A stretch of DNA of 64,000 nucleotides from Modicisalibacter muralis (lineage in GTDB: Bacteria; Pseudomonadota; Gammaproteobacteria; Pseudomonadales; Halomonadaceae): contig NZ_FNGI01000001.1 of NCBI RefSeq assembly GCF_900102945.1, forward strand, positions 620,001 through 684,000, read 5' to 3'. Numbering within the stretch: the first letter of the stretch is position 1; the number at the start of each line of letters is the position of its first letter. Positions 1-8,398 of this stretch are shown here, in pieces. The position numbers were made by a program, and so were the translations under genes. The notes beneath the pieces are model-generated. The model did not search any database. It was given only the letters and a program-made list of their open reading frames with translations, and had not been told where the DNA came from.

Positions 1-540
1 CAGGACGCCGTGCAATTGCGTGCTCGGGTTGCGCTGCTCGAGCGCGAGCAAGGCGACGCATGGCCCGATTGGTCGGACGCCGCCCTGATGAGTGATCTGG
101 AAGTTTGGCTAGGGCCCTACATCGATGACGCCCGGCGCCTGGACGACATCGACCGCCTGCCTTTGGCTAGCGTGCTGCTCGATCGGCTTGATTGGCCTCA
201 GCGTCAAAGGCTGGAGCGATTGGCGCCCACGCATATTCAAGTGCCCAGCGGTTCGCGAGTGCGCATCGATTATTCGGTGTACCCGCCAGTGCTGGCGGTC
301 AAGCTGCAGGAGCTGTTCGGGGTCGGCCAGACACCGGCAATCGTCGAGGGCAGAGTGGTGCTGATGTTGCATCTTCTGTCTCCCGCCCGCCGGCCTATTC
401 AGGTCACGCGCGATCTGGCCAATTTCTGGCGCACGACCTATTTCGAGGTACGCAAGGACCTCAAGGGGCGCTACCCGAAGCATCCCTGGCCCGACGACCC
501 GCTGGCGGCCATTCCCACGGCAAGAACTCGGTCACGCTAA
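1..540 (+). CDS. hrpB: ATP-dependent helicase HrpB, C-terminal part (5' end outside window)
   Basis: The frame is open from base 1, so only the last 179 codons of a DEAH-box RNA helicase-like protein are here. The visible part is the HrpB C-terminal domain. It has a 'LAVKLQELFG' segment, then 'GRVVLMLHLLSPARRP', then the typical ending with KGRYPKHPWPDDP. HrpB proteins are about 800-850 residues with the ATPase domains upstream, none of which can be seen. The cellular role of HrpB is poorly defined. The gene ends 210 bases before tRNA-Pro and no terminator was recognised between them. Family assignment is confident from the conserved tail. Confidence 0.9.
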   Translation, partial: QDAVQLRARVALLEREQGDAWPDWSDAALMSDLEVWLGPYIDDARRLDDIDRLPLASVLLDRLDWPQRQRLERLAPTHIQVPSGSRVRIDYSVYPPVLAVKLQELFGVGQTPAIVEGRVVLMLHLLSPARRPIQVTRDLANFWRTTYFEVRKDLKGRYPKHPWPDDPLAAIPTARTRSR

Positions 541-663
541 TCCAGCGCGGCAAGCTTTGTACAAGTGAGAGGACGACGAGCCTCGCATTCCACAATCGAG
601 CGCGCGACGGGCTAACGCGCTTTCCAGGTTAACGGGCATTAGGAAACAGAGCCGATACCGCGC

Positions 664-691
664 TTGCATTTGATGGGGAAAACGCTAGTAT
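664..691 (+). promoter_or_regulatory. Candidate sigma70 promoter of tRNA-Pro
   Basis: A TTGCAT box at 664-669 and a TAGTAT box at 686-691 are 16 bases apart. A G+C-rich stretch follows, as in stable-RNA promoters. The predicted transcript start near 698 would give a leader of about 50 bases before the tRNA. This is a visual match only. Confidence 0.45.
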
Positions 692-750
692 ATGCCTCGT
701 TCGTCACGGCTTGCATTAGCATAATGCGAAGTAATTAGGCGAACCGGTAA

Positions 751-827
751 CGGAGCGTGGCGCAGCTTGGTAGCGCGCTGCAATGGGGTTGCAGAGGTCG
801 CAGGTTCGAATCCTGTCGCTCCGACCA
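751..827 (+). tRNA. tRNA-Pro (anticodon GGG)
   Basis: A full cloverleaf can be drawn. The acceptor stem is 751-757 with 817-823, the D arm 760-776, the anticodon stem 778-782 with 790-794, and the T arm 800-816 with GTTCGAATC. CCA (825-827) is encoded after the discriminator A. The anticodon loop 783-789 is A-T-GGG-G-T, so the anticodon at 785-787 is GGG and reads proline codons CCC and CCU. The C1-G72 pair at the top of the acceptor is typical of bacterial tRNA-Pro. It stands alone, with its own candidate promoter and terminator. Confidence 0.97.
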
Positions 828-842
828 AAGAAATCAGAAAAC

Positions 843-873
843 GGCCACTCGGATTTTTCCGGTGGCCTTTTTT
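843..873 (+). terminator. Rho-independent terminator of tRNA-Pro
   Basis: A GGCCAC arm at 843-848 pairs with GTGGCC at 862-867, a further short CGG/CCG pairing lies inside, and a run of T follows. It sits 15 bases after the tRNA. Confidence 0.85.
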
Positions 874-1147
874 CGTTGTCCTGAAAGCATCCGATCGATA
901 CTGCTGCTGCTCCATGGGCCGCGATGCCGTTCGTCTTATGGGGCGCGGCAAGCGAGCGCCATGCGTATCTGCCGAGTGGGCTTGCTACGTAGGTCGTATG
1001 GCTCAACCCAACCACGTTCGCGAAACTCGCGGAAGGCTCCATTAGACAAAAACCTGAGTGCGGTCTCGATCATGGCTCTAGCAAGCCGGCTCATCTTGAT
1101 GCTGACGTCTATTATGCTTATGCGTTTAATCATCCCTATGTGAGCTT

Positions 1148-1375
1148 ATGAGTCATGGAGTAGTCTTGGGGCGATGGGCAGGTCGGCGAACCGGGGGCTG
1201 CATGTGGCAGGTCATCAAATCGGTACTGGCGGCGTTCTTCGGTGTGCAGAAGGATTCCCGGCGGCGCAGCGATTTCGAACATGGCAAGCCGATCGTTTTT
1301 ATCGCCACTGGCGTGGTCATGGCGCTGATCATGGTGGGGTTGGTGGTTTCCGTGGCGATGATGGCGGCGGGCTGA
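1148..1375 (+). CDS. DUF2970 family small membrane protein
   Basis: A short protein (75 residues from ATG 1148, 57 from the in-frame ATG 1202). From the second Met the sequence matches the DUF2970 pattern: 'W-Q-V-I-K-S-V-L-A-A-F-F-G-V-Q', a charged 'RRRSDFEHGK' linker, then one hydrophobic helix to the C terminus. The function of the family is unknown. The second ATG follows GGGGG at 1194-1198 and may be the true start. The gene lies just upstream of the cytochrome oxidase operon on the same strand, separated by about 115 bases, with no terminator recognised. Confidence 0.75.
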   Translation: MSHGVVLGRWAGRRTGGCMWQVIKSVLAAFFGVQKDSRRRSDFEHGKPIVFIATGVVMALIMVGLVVSVAMMAAG

Positions 1376-1491
1376 GTAACGTTTAATTTGAGGTTGCACG
1401 CATAGCTGAAGGATCGCTAAGTTCTTCTATACTGATTTCTAATTTACTGCTTTAGCAATGCTCCTATGTACAAAAAACCAAGGAGGAGTCG

Positions 1492-2613
1492 ATGCGTAAG
1501 GTGCTCGTACTGGCTGTTATGGTAGTGGCAATTGCCGGATTGCAACGCAATGCTCTGGCAAGTGACTGGAACATGCCAGTCGGGGTGACCGAAATCAGCC
1601 GTAGTGTATACAGTCTGCACATGCTGATTTTCTGGATTTGCGTGGTCATCGGTGTCGTGGTTTTCGGCGCCATGTTCTATTCCCTATTCCGCTACCGACG
1701 CTCCAAGGGAGCCAAGGCCGCACATTTTCACGAGCACACCACCGTCGAAGTTTTCTGGACCACAATTCCCCTTCTGATTCTTGTCGCAATGGCCGTTCCC
1801 GCCACGGCAACCCTAAAAGAAATGTACGACACCTCCGAATCCGATCTCGATGTGCTGATTACTGGCCATCAATGGCGCTGGCAATATGAATATTTGGGCG
1901 AAGGTGTCAGTTTTTTCTCCAATTTGTCGACGCCGAGTGCTCAGATTGAGGGCGAGGCGCCAAAGGACGAACATTACTTGCTCGAGGTGGATCAGCCGTT
2001 AGTGCTGCCTGTCGATCGCAAGGTGCGGTTTCTAACGACATCGGCGGATGTCATCCATTCCTGGTGGGTTCCCGCCTTCGCGGTCAAGAAAGACGCCATG
2101 CCGGGCTTCATCAACGAAGCCTGGACGCGTATCGAGGAGCCGGGCATCTATCGTGGCCAGTGTGCCGAGTTGTGTGGCAGGAACCACGGCTTCATGCCGG
2201 TGGTAGTCCATGCCATGGAACAGGACGACTTCGATGCCTGGTTGGCCGAGCGCAAGCAGCAAGCCGCTTCGGCGGCCAATAGCGTTGATCGCGAATGGAA
2301 GATGGACGAACTGATGGCGCAGGGTGAAAAGGTTTATTCGACCATCTGTGCCGCCTGCCACCAGGCCGAGGGCCAGGGTTTGCCACCGACCTTCCCGGCG
2401 CTGGCGGGCAATCAGGCCTTGATGGACGATCTGGAAAAGCATATCGGCGTGGTGCTCAACGGTGTCTCGGAAACGGCGATGCCGGCCTTCAGTGGCACGC
2501 TCAATCCCGTGGATATCGCGGCTGTGATCACTTACGAGCGGAATGCCTGGGGTAACGAAACCGGCGATGTCATTCAGCCGTCGGATATCCAGGCGCGCTT
2601 GTCATCTGAATAG
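1492..2613 (+). CDS. coxB: Cytochrome c oxidase subunit II with fused cytochrome c domain
   Basis: Subunit II of an aa3/caa3-type terminal oxidase. It takes electrons from cytochrome c through the CuA centre at the periplasmic face. The order is signal peptide (about residues 1-23), two transmembrane helices (about 40-65 and 80-105), cupredoxin domain, then a C-terminal cytochrome c domain. CuA ligands visible are H189, C224, C228, H232 and M235 (CAELCGRNHGFM). The heme c motif CAACH is at 286-290. At 373 residues it has the length of c-type-fused CoxB proteins. A strong ribosome site (AAGGAGGAG) lies 6-14 bases before the ATG. It is first of the oxidase operon. Confidence 0.96.
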   Translation: MRKVLVLAVMVVAIAGLQRNALASDWNMPVGVTEISRSVYSLHMLIFWICVVIGVVVFGAMFYSLFRYRRSKGAKAAHFHEHTTVEVFWTTIPLLILVAMAVPATATLKEMYDTSESDLDVLITGHQWRWQYEYLGEGVSFFSNLSTPSAQIEGEAPKDEHYLLEVDQPLVLPVDRKVRFLTTSADVIHSWWVPAFAVKKDAMPGFINEAWTRIEEPGIYRGQCAELCGRNHGFMPVVVHAMEQDDFDAWLAERKQQAASAANSVDREWKMDELMAQGEKVYSTICAACHQAEGQGLPPTFPALAGNQALMDDLEKHIGVVLNGVSETAMPAFSGTLNPVDIAAVITYERNAWGNETGDVIQPSDIQARLSSE

Positions 2614-2671
2614 CTTTAGTTCCTATCCGCTTTGGACCCTGTCCGCAAGTTGACTGGCGAGGAGATTACCG

Positions 2672-4309
2672 ATGGCTCCCAAGTTGCCCCCCAAGGCGCC
2701 GCTTGAGCACGGCAATAGCATCACTGGCGGTGCCTCAGCCCATGAGGGCGAGCATCATTATCGCAGTGGCCCACTACGCTGGCTATTGACCACCAATCAC
2801 AAAGAGATCGGTACGCTCTATCTGATCTTTTCGCTGTCGATGTTCATGGTCGGCGGCATCATGGCGCTGGTCGTGCGGCTGGAATTGTTTCAACCCGGCT
2901 TGCAGATGGTCCAGCCCGAATTTTTCAATCAGATGACCACCATGCATGGCCTGATCATGATTTTCGGCGCGGTAATGCCGGGATTCGTCGGGCTGGCGAA
3001 CTGGATGGTTCCATTGCAGGTTGGGGCGCCGGATATGGCGCTGCCACGGCTCAACAATTTCAGTTTCTGGTTGCTACCGATTGCCTTTGTCCTGCTGCTT
3101 TCAACGCTATTGATGCCAGGCGGTGGCCCCAACTTCGGTTGGACGTCCTATGCTCCGCTATCGACGACCTACGCTCCGCCATCGACGACGTTCTTTATCT
3201 TCTCGCTGCACATGGCCGGGATCAGTTCGATCCTCGGCGCGATCAACATCATTGCGACGATTCTCAACCTGCGCGCGCCGGGCATGCGGCTGATGGACAT
3301 GACGCTGTTCGTCTGGACCTGGTTGATCACCGCATTCCTGCTGATCGCGGTCATGCCGGTGCTGGCCGGGGTTCTGACCATGATGCTGCTGGACATCAAC
3401 TTCGGCACCAGCTTCTTCAACGCCGCGGGCGGTGGCGACCCCGTGCTCTTCCAGCATTTGTTCTGGTTCTTCGGTCATCCGGAAGTCTACATCATGATCC
3501 TGCCGGCGTTCGGCATCGTTTCGGTGATCGTTCCGACGTTTGCACGCAAGCCTTTATTTGGCTATTCCTCAATGGTTTACGCCACGGCGTCTATTGCCGT
3601 TCTGTCGTTTACGGTCTGGGCGCATCATATGTTCTCGGTGGGGCTGCCATTGGTGGCCGAGCTGTTCTTCATGTATGCGACCATGCTGATTGCCGTGCCT
3701 ACCGGGGTGAAGGTGTTCAACTGGATCGCTACGCTATTTCGTGGATCGATCACCTTCGAGACGGCGATGCTGTTCGCGTTGGCCTTCATCGTATTGTTCA
3801 GCATCGGTGGTTTCTCGGGACTGATGCTGGCCATCGCCCCGGCCGATTTCCAATATCACGATACCTATTTCGTCGTCGCGCACTTCCACTACGTGCTGGT
3901 GCCCGGCGCAGTGTTCTCGATCATGGCGGCGGTCTATTACTGGTTGCCCAAGTGGACCGGCCATTATCCCGACGAGCGTCTCGGACGCTGGCATTTCTGG
4001 CTATCGGTGATCGGCGTCAATCTGCTGTTCTTTCCCATGCACTTTGCGGGTCTGGCGGGTATGCCAAGGCGTATTCCCGATTACGCCTTGCAGTTCGCCG
4101 ATTTCAATATGGCGTCGAGCATCGGTGGCTTCCTGTTCGGTTTCTCGCAGCTACTGTTCATATGGGTCATCGTCAAATGCGTGCGTGGTGGGGTGAAGGC
4201 GCCGGCCAGGTCCTGGGATGGCGCCACCGACCTGGAGTGGACCGTGCCTAGTCCGGCACCGCTGCATACTTTCGAGACGCCGCCTGACATGCGTCGAATC
4301 GAGTCCTGA
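2672..4309 (+). CDS. ctaD: Cytochrome c oxidase subunit I
   Basis: Catalytic heme-copper subunit of the aa3 oxidase, reducing O2 to water with proton pumping in the inner membrane. About twelve transmembrane helices are visible. The heme a ligand is H92 (TTMHGL). The CuB site has H269 and the cross-linked Y273 in HPEVY, plus H318-H319. The heme ligand pair H404/H406 lies in the HFHYV segment. The HPEVY tyrosine and the lysine in 'PTGVKVFNW' mark an A-type oxidase with D and K channels. Length (545 residues) is normal. It lies 58 bases after coxB. Confidence 0.97.
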   Translation: MAPKLPPKAPLEHGNSITGGASAHEGEHHYRSGPLRWLLTTNHKEIGTLYLIFSLSMFMVGGIMALVVRLELFQPGLQMVQPEFFNQMTTMHGLIMIFGAVMPGFVGLANWMVPLQVGAPDMALPRLNNFSFWLLPIAFVLLLSTLLMPGGGPNFGWTSYAPLSTTYAPPSTTFFIFSLHMAGISSILGAINIIATILNLRAPGMRLMDMTLFVWTWLITAFLLIAVMPVLAGVLTMMLLDINFGTSFFNAAGGGDPVLFQHLFWFFGHPEVYIMILPAFGIVSVIVPTFARKPLFGYSSMVYATASIAVLSFTVWAHHMFSVGLPLVAELFFMYATMLIAVPTGVKVFNWIATLFRGSITFETAMLFALAFIVLFSIGGFSGLMLAIAPADFQYHDTYFVVAHFHYVLVPGAVFSIMAAVYYWLPKWTGHYPDERLGRWHFWLSVIGVNLLFFPMHFAGLAGMPRRIPDYALQFADFNMASSIGGFLFGFSQLLFIWVIVKCVRGGVKAPARSWDGATDLEWTVPSPAPLHTFETPPDMRRIES

Positions 4310-4349
4310 TACGTTTCAGGCGCCTTGATCGATGCCCGGAGGAAAGCGC

Positions 4350-4913
4350 ATGACACCTGTGCAGCGAACGGTGACGAAAACGGTAATAGCCCTGATAGGG
4401 ATGGTGTGCTTCACCATTGCTCTGGTGCCCTTGTATGACGTGTTCTGTCAGATCACCGGTCTCAACGGCAAGGTTGCCAGTCAGGCGCAGCCGATCATCA
4501 GCGAAGAGGTCGATACCTCGCGTTATGTCACCGTGCAATTCATTACCCGAACCGGTAGTGGGTTGCCGTGGCGTCTGGAGCCTCTGGATCGCCAGGTTCG
4601 GGTGCATCCCGGACAGTCCTACAAGGTGTTGTTCGCCTTTACCAACTATGGTGATGAGGCTCGCCGAGGCAGGGCGGTGCCCAGTGTCAGCCCGTCCGAG
4701 GCCTCGTTGCACCTGCGCAAGGTGACGTGTTTCTGCTTTCAGGAGCAACGTCTTGAGGCCGGCGAGCATTTACGACTGCCAGTGGTCTTCCAGCTGACGA
4801 CCGACCTTCCCGAGAGCGTCCATACCGTGACTCTCGCCTATACCCTGTATCCCGCGGCTAATAACCCGACACTTGGTGAGCGGGCAATGCCAGCGCAAGG
4901 AGGTGACGCATGA
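4350..4913 (+). CDS. ctaG: Cytochrome c oxidase assembly protein CtaG/Cox11
   Basis: Copper chaperone that loads CuB of subunit I. It has one N-terminal transmembrane helix (about residues 12-32) and a periplasmic immunoglobulin-like domain. The copper-binding CFCF motif is present in 'KVTCFCFQEQ'. The ATG at 4350 is chosen because GGAGGAAA precedes it by 6 bases; an upstream in-frame ATG at 4332 lacks such a site. 187 residues, normal for the family. The ATGA overlap with ctaE indicates translational coupling. Confidence 0.95.
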   Translation: MTPVQRTVTKTVIALIGMVCFTIALVPLYDVFCQITGLNGKVASQAQPIISEEVDTSRYVTVQFITRTGSGLPWRLEPLDRQVRVHPGQSYKVLFAFTNYGDEARRGRAVPSVSPSEASLHLRKVTCFCFQEQRLEAGEHLRLPVVFQLTTDLPESVHTVTLAYTLYPAANNPTLGERAMPAQGGDA

Positions 4914-5770
4914 GTGGTGGCAGCTACTACGTACCCGCGAGCAGCAAGTGGCCGATATTCGCGGGTCTGGCATTGGCGGCAATGTTGGTTGGGTTGGGCA
5001 TCCTGCTGGTCTATGGATGGGGCAGCTGGATCATGGGGTTGGGTGGCGTGGCGATCCTCGTCGTGATGGGGCTGTGGTTCCGCGATGTCATCAAGGAGTC
5101 GCGGGGAGGACTTTACGACGCGCAGATGGATCGCTCGTTTCGCTGGGGCATGGGGTGGTTCATTTTTTCCGAGGTGATGTTCTTCGCGGCGTTCTTCGGC
5201 ACGCTATTTTATGTGCGTACGTTCGCCCTGCCATGGCTGGATGGAGAGGGGGCCAAAGGGGTCAGTGCCTTGCTATGGCCCGATTTCGCTGCCAGCTGGC
5301 CATTGATGAACCCACCAGGCAGTGAGATCGAAGGCCCTCGAGGAATTGCCAATCCCTGGCAACTTCCGCTGGTCAATACGTTGTTCCTGGTCACCTCCAG
5401 TATCACGCTAACCATCGCCCATGAAGGCTTGAAAGCAGGGCATCGCGATAGTGCACGTAATTGCCTGATCGTCACGCTGATATTGGGCGTGTGCTTCTTG
5501 CTGGTACAGGGCTTCGAGTATTACGAAGCCTATGCGCATCTGGGAATCACCCTGCAGGCGGGCATCTACGGCTCGACGTTCTTTCTGCTGACCGGCTTCC
5601 ATGGCGCTCACGTTACCGTGGGGGCGATCATTCTCGCGTCCATGCTTTGGCGCCTGCAATGCGGCCATTTCGAACGCGATAACCATTTCGGTTTCGAAGC
5701 CGCTGCCTGGTACTGGCATTTCGTCGATGTGGTGTGGATTGGACTTTTCCTGTTCGTATATGTGTTCTAA
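4910..5770 (+). CDS. ctaE: Cytochrome c oxidase subunit III
   Basis: Subunit III (286 residues, seven predicted helices) stabilises the oxidase core. Family hallmarks include 'GMGWFIFSEVMFFAAFF', the TGFHGAHV segment, and the C-terminal 'WYWHFVDVVWIGLFLFVYVF'. The start overlaps the ctaG stop by 4 bases and is preceded by AGGAGG. The next gene on this strand, surf1, starts 239 bases later, and the space holds an opposite-strand gene. Confidence 0.96.
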   Translation: MSGGSYYVPASSKWPIFAGLALAAMLVGLGILLVYGWGSWIMGLGGVAILVVMGLWFRDVIKESRGGLYDAQMDRSFRWGMGWFIFSEVMFFAAFFGTLFYVRTFALPWLDGEGAKGVSALLWPDFAASWPLMNPPGSEIEGPRGIANPWQLPLVNTLFLVTSSITLTIAHEGLKAGHRDSARNCLIVTLILGVCFLLVQGFEYYEAYAHLGITLQAGIYGSTFFLLTGFHGAHVTVGAIILASMLWRLQCGHFERDNHFGFEAAAWYWHFVDVVWIGLFLFVYVF

Positions 5771-5802
5771 AACAACCGAGTGAATGGCGGTCCTACGTGC
5801 CG

Positions 5803-5994
5803 CTAGCCGCCCAGATTGCCGGCATAAAAGCCGTAAAGCAGCAGTGCTACCAGCAGGGCGGCCAGGCCGACGCGGACCTTCAGTGATGTCAGTAAGCGTC
5901 GCGACTGGCTTGAGTCATGCAGCAGAAAACCCGCGCCGGCCATTAAGCTGCCAAGCATGGCGAGAAAGACGATGGCGATCAGCACTTCGAGCAT
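5803..5994 (-). CDS. Twin-transmembrane protein, DUF2909 family
   Basis: A 63-residue protein with two hydrophobic helices (about residues 1-24 and 42-60) and a short basic loop. Length, helix pair and place in the oxidase cluster match DUF2909. In pseudomonads a homolog sits at the same place, opposite to the operon. A good ribosome site (AGGAG) lies just upstream. Its ATG and that of surf1 are divergent and only 15 bases apart, so each promoter must lie in or beyond the other gene. A role in oxidase assembly is guessed from position only. Confidence 0.8.
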   Translation of the reverse strand: MLEVLIAIVFLAMLGSLMAGAGFLLHDSSQSRRLLTSLKVRVGLAALLVALLLYGFYAGNLGG

Positions 5995-6009
5995 GAGGAA
6001 CTCCTGTCG

Positions 6010-6726
6010 ATGGGATCCGTTAGTTCAAACAAGCCCGAGAGCGACGTCAAGTGGCAATCGCTCTGGTGGCTGGGCTGGAGCCTGCTGATCGTGCTGGGAT
6101 TGGTGCTGGGGGCCTGGCAATGGCAGCGTGCCGAGGAGAAGCGCGACTACCTGGCGCGTCTGGAGGCCGCGCCGACCCTTGAGACACCTACCCAAGCCCC
6201 ACCCGAGGGCTCCGAGGTCCACTTGCAGGGCCATTATGTGCCGCAAGCGACTCGCTTTCTCGATAATCGTGTGCTCAACGGCCGTGTCGGTGTCGCTGTA
6301 CTGACGCCACTGGTCGACGACGAAGGGCGCTGGTGGTTGGTCGAGCGTGGCTTCGTGCCTATCGGCCCGCAACGCGAGGATCCGGTCATCGACACGCCTT
6401 CGGGACGGGTCGAAGTGAGCGGGCAGTGGCAGGTCGCTGGTGAACGCGCGCCGGTTTTCGGCCCCAACCAGCAAGGGCGTTGGCTACAGAGTATCGTCCT
6501 GGAGGCCTGGCAACGCTCCAAGCGCTTCGCGCATCCCGGCTGGCTTCATCAAGTGTCGGGAGCCGGCGCCTTTGCCAGTTGGTGGAAGCCCAGCGTGATG
6601 CCACCCAGCCGTCACATCGGTTATGCCATCCAATGGTGGGGGCTCGCGTTGGCGGCTGCCGCCGTCATGGTTTTTGGAAGGCGTTACGCCTTCGTGAGTC
6701 GCCACGCCGTGAAGGAGAAATCATGA
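6010..6726 (+). CDS. SURF1 family oxidase assembly protein
   Basis: SURF1/Shy1 proteins help insert heme a into subunit I. This one (238 residues) has the expected N-terminal helix (about 16-36) followed by 'GAWQWQRAEEK', a periplasmic domain with 'GRVGVAVLTPL' and 'WWLVERGFVP', and a C-terminal helix ('HIGYAIQWWGLALAAAAV'). The H-x-x-Y-A-x-Q-W sequence at the last helix is a family signature. It ends in an ATGA overlap with the next gene. Confidence 0.93.
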   Translation: MGSVSSNKPESDVKWQSLWWLGWSLLIVLGLVLGAWQWQRAEEKRDYLARLEAAPTLETPTQAPPEGSEVHLQGHYVPQATRFLDNRVLNGRVGVAVLTPLVDDEGRWWLVERGFVPIGPQREDPVIDTPSGRVEVSGQWQVAGERAPVFGPNQQGRWLQSIVLEAWQRSKRFAHPGWLHQVSGAGAFASWWKPSVMPPSRHIGYAIQWWGLALAAAAVMVFGRRYAFVSRHAVKEKS

Positions 6727-7262
6727 TAGGAAGGTTGTCGTCGGACACTCGGCAGCGCTTGAAGCTGTTGGCATTGATTGCGCTTTTTGCCGGGCCAATG
6801 CTGGTGGCCTGGATCATGGTCGAATGGCGTGTCGGCATTCCCGACGAGCGAGTTGCGCATGGAGAATTGATGCCTTCGTTACCGCCATTGGCGCAGTGGC
6901 CATTGGAAAAGCCCAATCCGGTAGTCGAATCGGATGACTGGGTGTTGGCCTACGCGTGTGACGGCGATGACTGCGAGGTAGTGGCGGATCGCTGGTGGCG
7001 CCTACACCGTGCATTGGGCAAGGACGCGACGCGAGTCATCCGCCTGCGCCTTGGCGCGCGCGAGGCGCCGCTGCCCGGCGAAGTGGCAGGGCCGTGGCTA
7101 CAGCGCCCTGACTGGAGCGATGAAGGGGAGCTATGGTTCATCGACCCGGAGGGACGTGTGGTGCTTGCTTATGAGGCTGGGCAGAAAGCCGACGGCGTGC
7201 TTGACGATGTGAAGCGACTGCTGAAGATGAATCCCGAGCCCGCGCTGGCCTCGAGAGAATAA
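6723..7262 (+). CDS. Membrane-anchored, thioredoxin-like protein of the oxidase cluster
   Basis: A 179-residue protein whose ATG overlaps the surf1 stop. One N-terminal anchor helix (about residues 12-34) is followed by a periplasmic domain. The domain contains 'LAYACDGDDCEV', with two Cys four residues apart, and a C-terminal 'LWFIDPEGRVVLAY' stretch like the end of SCO/thioredoxin folds. Similar genes sit between surf1 and ctaA in pseudomonads. It lacks the CxxxCP copper site of true SCO1. Position suggests a role in oxidase biogenesis; the biochemical function is not known to me. Confidence 0.7.
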   Translation: MIGRLSSDTRQRLKLLALIALFAGPMLVAWIMVEWRVGIPDERVAHGELMPSLPPLAQWPLEKPNPVVESDDWVLAYACDGDDCEVVADRWWRLHRALGKDATRVIRLRLGAREAPLPGEVAGPWLQRPDWSDEGELWFIDPEGRVVLAYEAGQKADGVLDDVKRLLKMNPEPALASRE

Positions 7263-7354
7263 CGTCACACCGGCGCAAGCTTGAAAACCACCGAATCGAT
7301 AGCCTTCGTCGGCGGTCGATTCACAGCAACTGATGGCTGAAGGGGGCGCTGCTG

Positions 7355-8398
7355 ATGGATGCGGTTGACGCCAGGGTGCGTTGGGCCAGGCTGCTAAGTC
7401 TTCTCGGCGTGCTGTTCACGTTCGTAGTGGTGCTGCTGGGAGCCTGGACGCGTCTGGTCGATGCTGGGCTGGGTTGCCCTGATTGGCCTGGCTGCTACGG
7501 TCAGTTGGTGGTTCCCGACAATAGCGTGGCTCTGGCGCACTCGCCTGAGGTTCCATTACAGGTGGGCAAGGCCTGGATGGAAATGATTCACCGCTATGTA
7601 GCGACGAGCCTGGGTTTACTGGTGCTGATACTCACATGGTTGGCTTGGCGTATGCGCCGGCAAAGCCATTGTGTGCTGCGGACCAGCCTGTTGCTGTTGG
7701 CCATGATCGTCGTCCAGGGTGTCTTCGGTGCCTTGACCGTGACGCTGAAGCTGTGGCCCCAGGTCGTCACGTTGCATCTGCTGGGTGGGTTGAGCGTGAT
7801 GCTGTTGTTTCTGTGGTTACATCTGCGCTGGCGCCAGATCGGGCGCGCAGCGGCAGCGAAGCGCTTGGCGCGTCCGGGTGGGTTGTGGCTGCTTGCCGTC
7901 GTCCTGTTGATTGGCCAGCTCGCCCTGGGTGGCTGGACATCGAGCAATTACGCGGGGCTCGCCTGTCAGGGAATCCCGATGTGCAATGGCCAATGGTGGC
8001 CGGCCATGGATTGGGCCGAAGGGTTGGATCTGACGCAGACGATTGGTCCGAGTTATTTGTACGGTCAGTTGCACGGCGAGGCACGTACGGCGATTCATAT
8101 GGCTCACCGCTTGGGTGCCGTGGCATTGGGTATTGTGCTGTTGCTATTGGCTTGGCGCCATCGACATCGGCGGCATTTGCGCCCTTGTCTGGCAATGCTG
8201 CTTGGCGGGTACGGCCTGCAGTTGGCATTGGGTATCGCCAATGTACTGTTATGGTTGCCGTTAGGACTGGCCTTGGCGCATACCGCGGGGGCGGCGCTAT
8301 TGGTCCTGGCGATGACATTGACTATCTGGCGTGTGGCCGACCTGTCCGATGGGTGGCATATGGTGAACAAGGCAAAGAAGGAGTGGGTCCATGCGTGA
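7355..8398 (+). CDS. ctaA: Heme A synthase
   Basis: Converts heme O to heme A for the oxidase. It is an eight-helix membrane protein of 347 residues built from two four-helix halves. The conserved N-terminal cysteine pair is seen in 'LGCPDWPGCYGQ'. Candidate heme-ligand histidines lie in 'MEMIHRYVA', 'VTLHLLGG', 'AIHMAHRLG' and 'ALAHTAGA'. It follows the preceding gene by 92 bases and overlaps ctaB by 8 bases. Confidence 0.94.
   Translation: MDAVDARVRWARLLSLLGVLFTFVVVLLGAWTRLVDAGLGCPDWPGCYGQLVVPDNSVALAHSPEVPLQVGKAWMEMIHRYVATSLGLLVLILTWLAWRMRRQSHCVLRTSLLLLAMIVVQGVFGALTVTLKLWPQVVTLHLLGGLSVMLLFLWLHLRWRQIGRAAAAKRLARPGGLWLLAVVLLIGQLALGGWTSSNYAGLACQGIPMCNGQWWPAMDWAEGLDLTQTIGPSYLYGQLHGEARTAIHMAHRLGAVALGIVLLLLAWRHRHRRHLRPCLAMLLGGYGLQLALGIANVLLWLPLGLALAHTAGAALLVLAMTLTIWRVADLSDGWHMVNKAKKEWVHA

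Noticed and set aside
685-951. An 88-codon minus-strand frame containing [15 protein letters not shown]
   Set aside because: This is the well-known false protein produced by translating the complement of a tRNA gene; the region is tRNA-Pro.
3139-4251. A 370-codon frame within ctaD in another register
   Set aside because: Shadow of the oxidase subunit I gene; the encoded sequence has no family resemblance and ctaD is complete.
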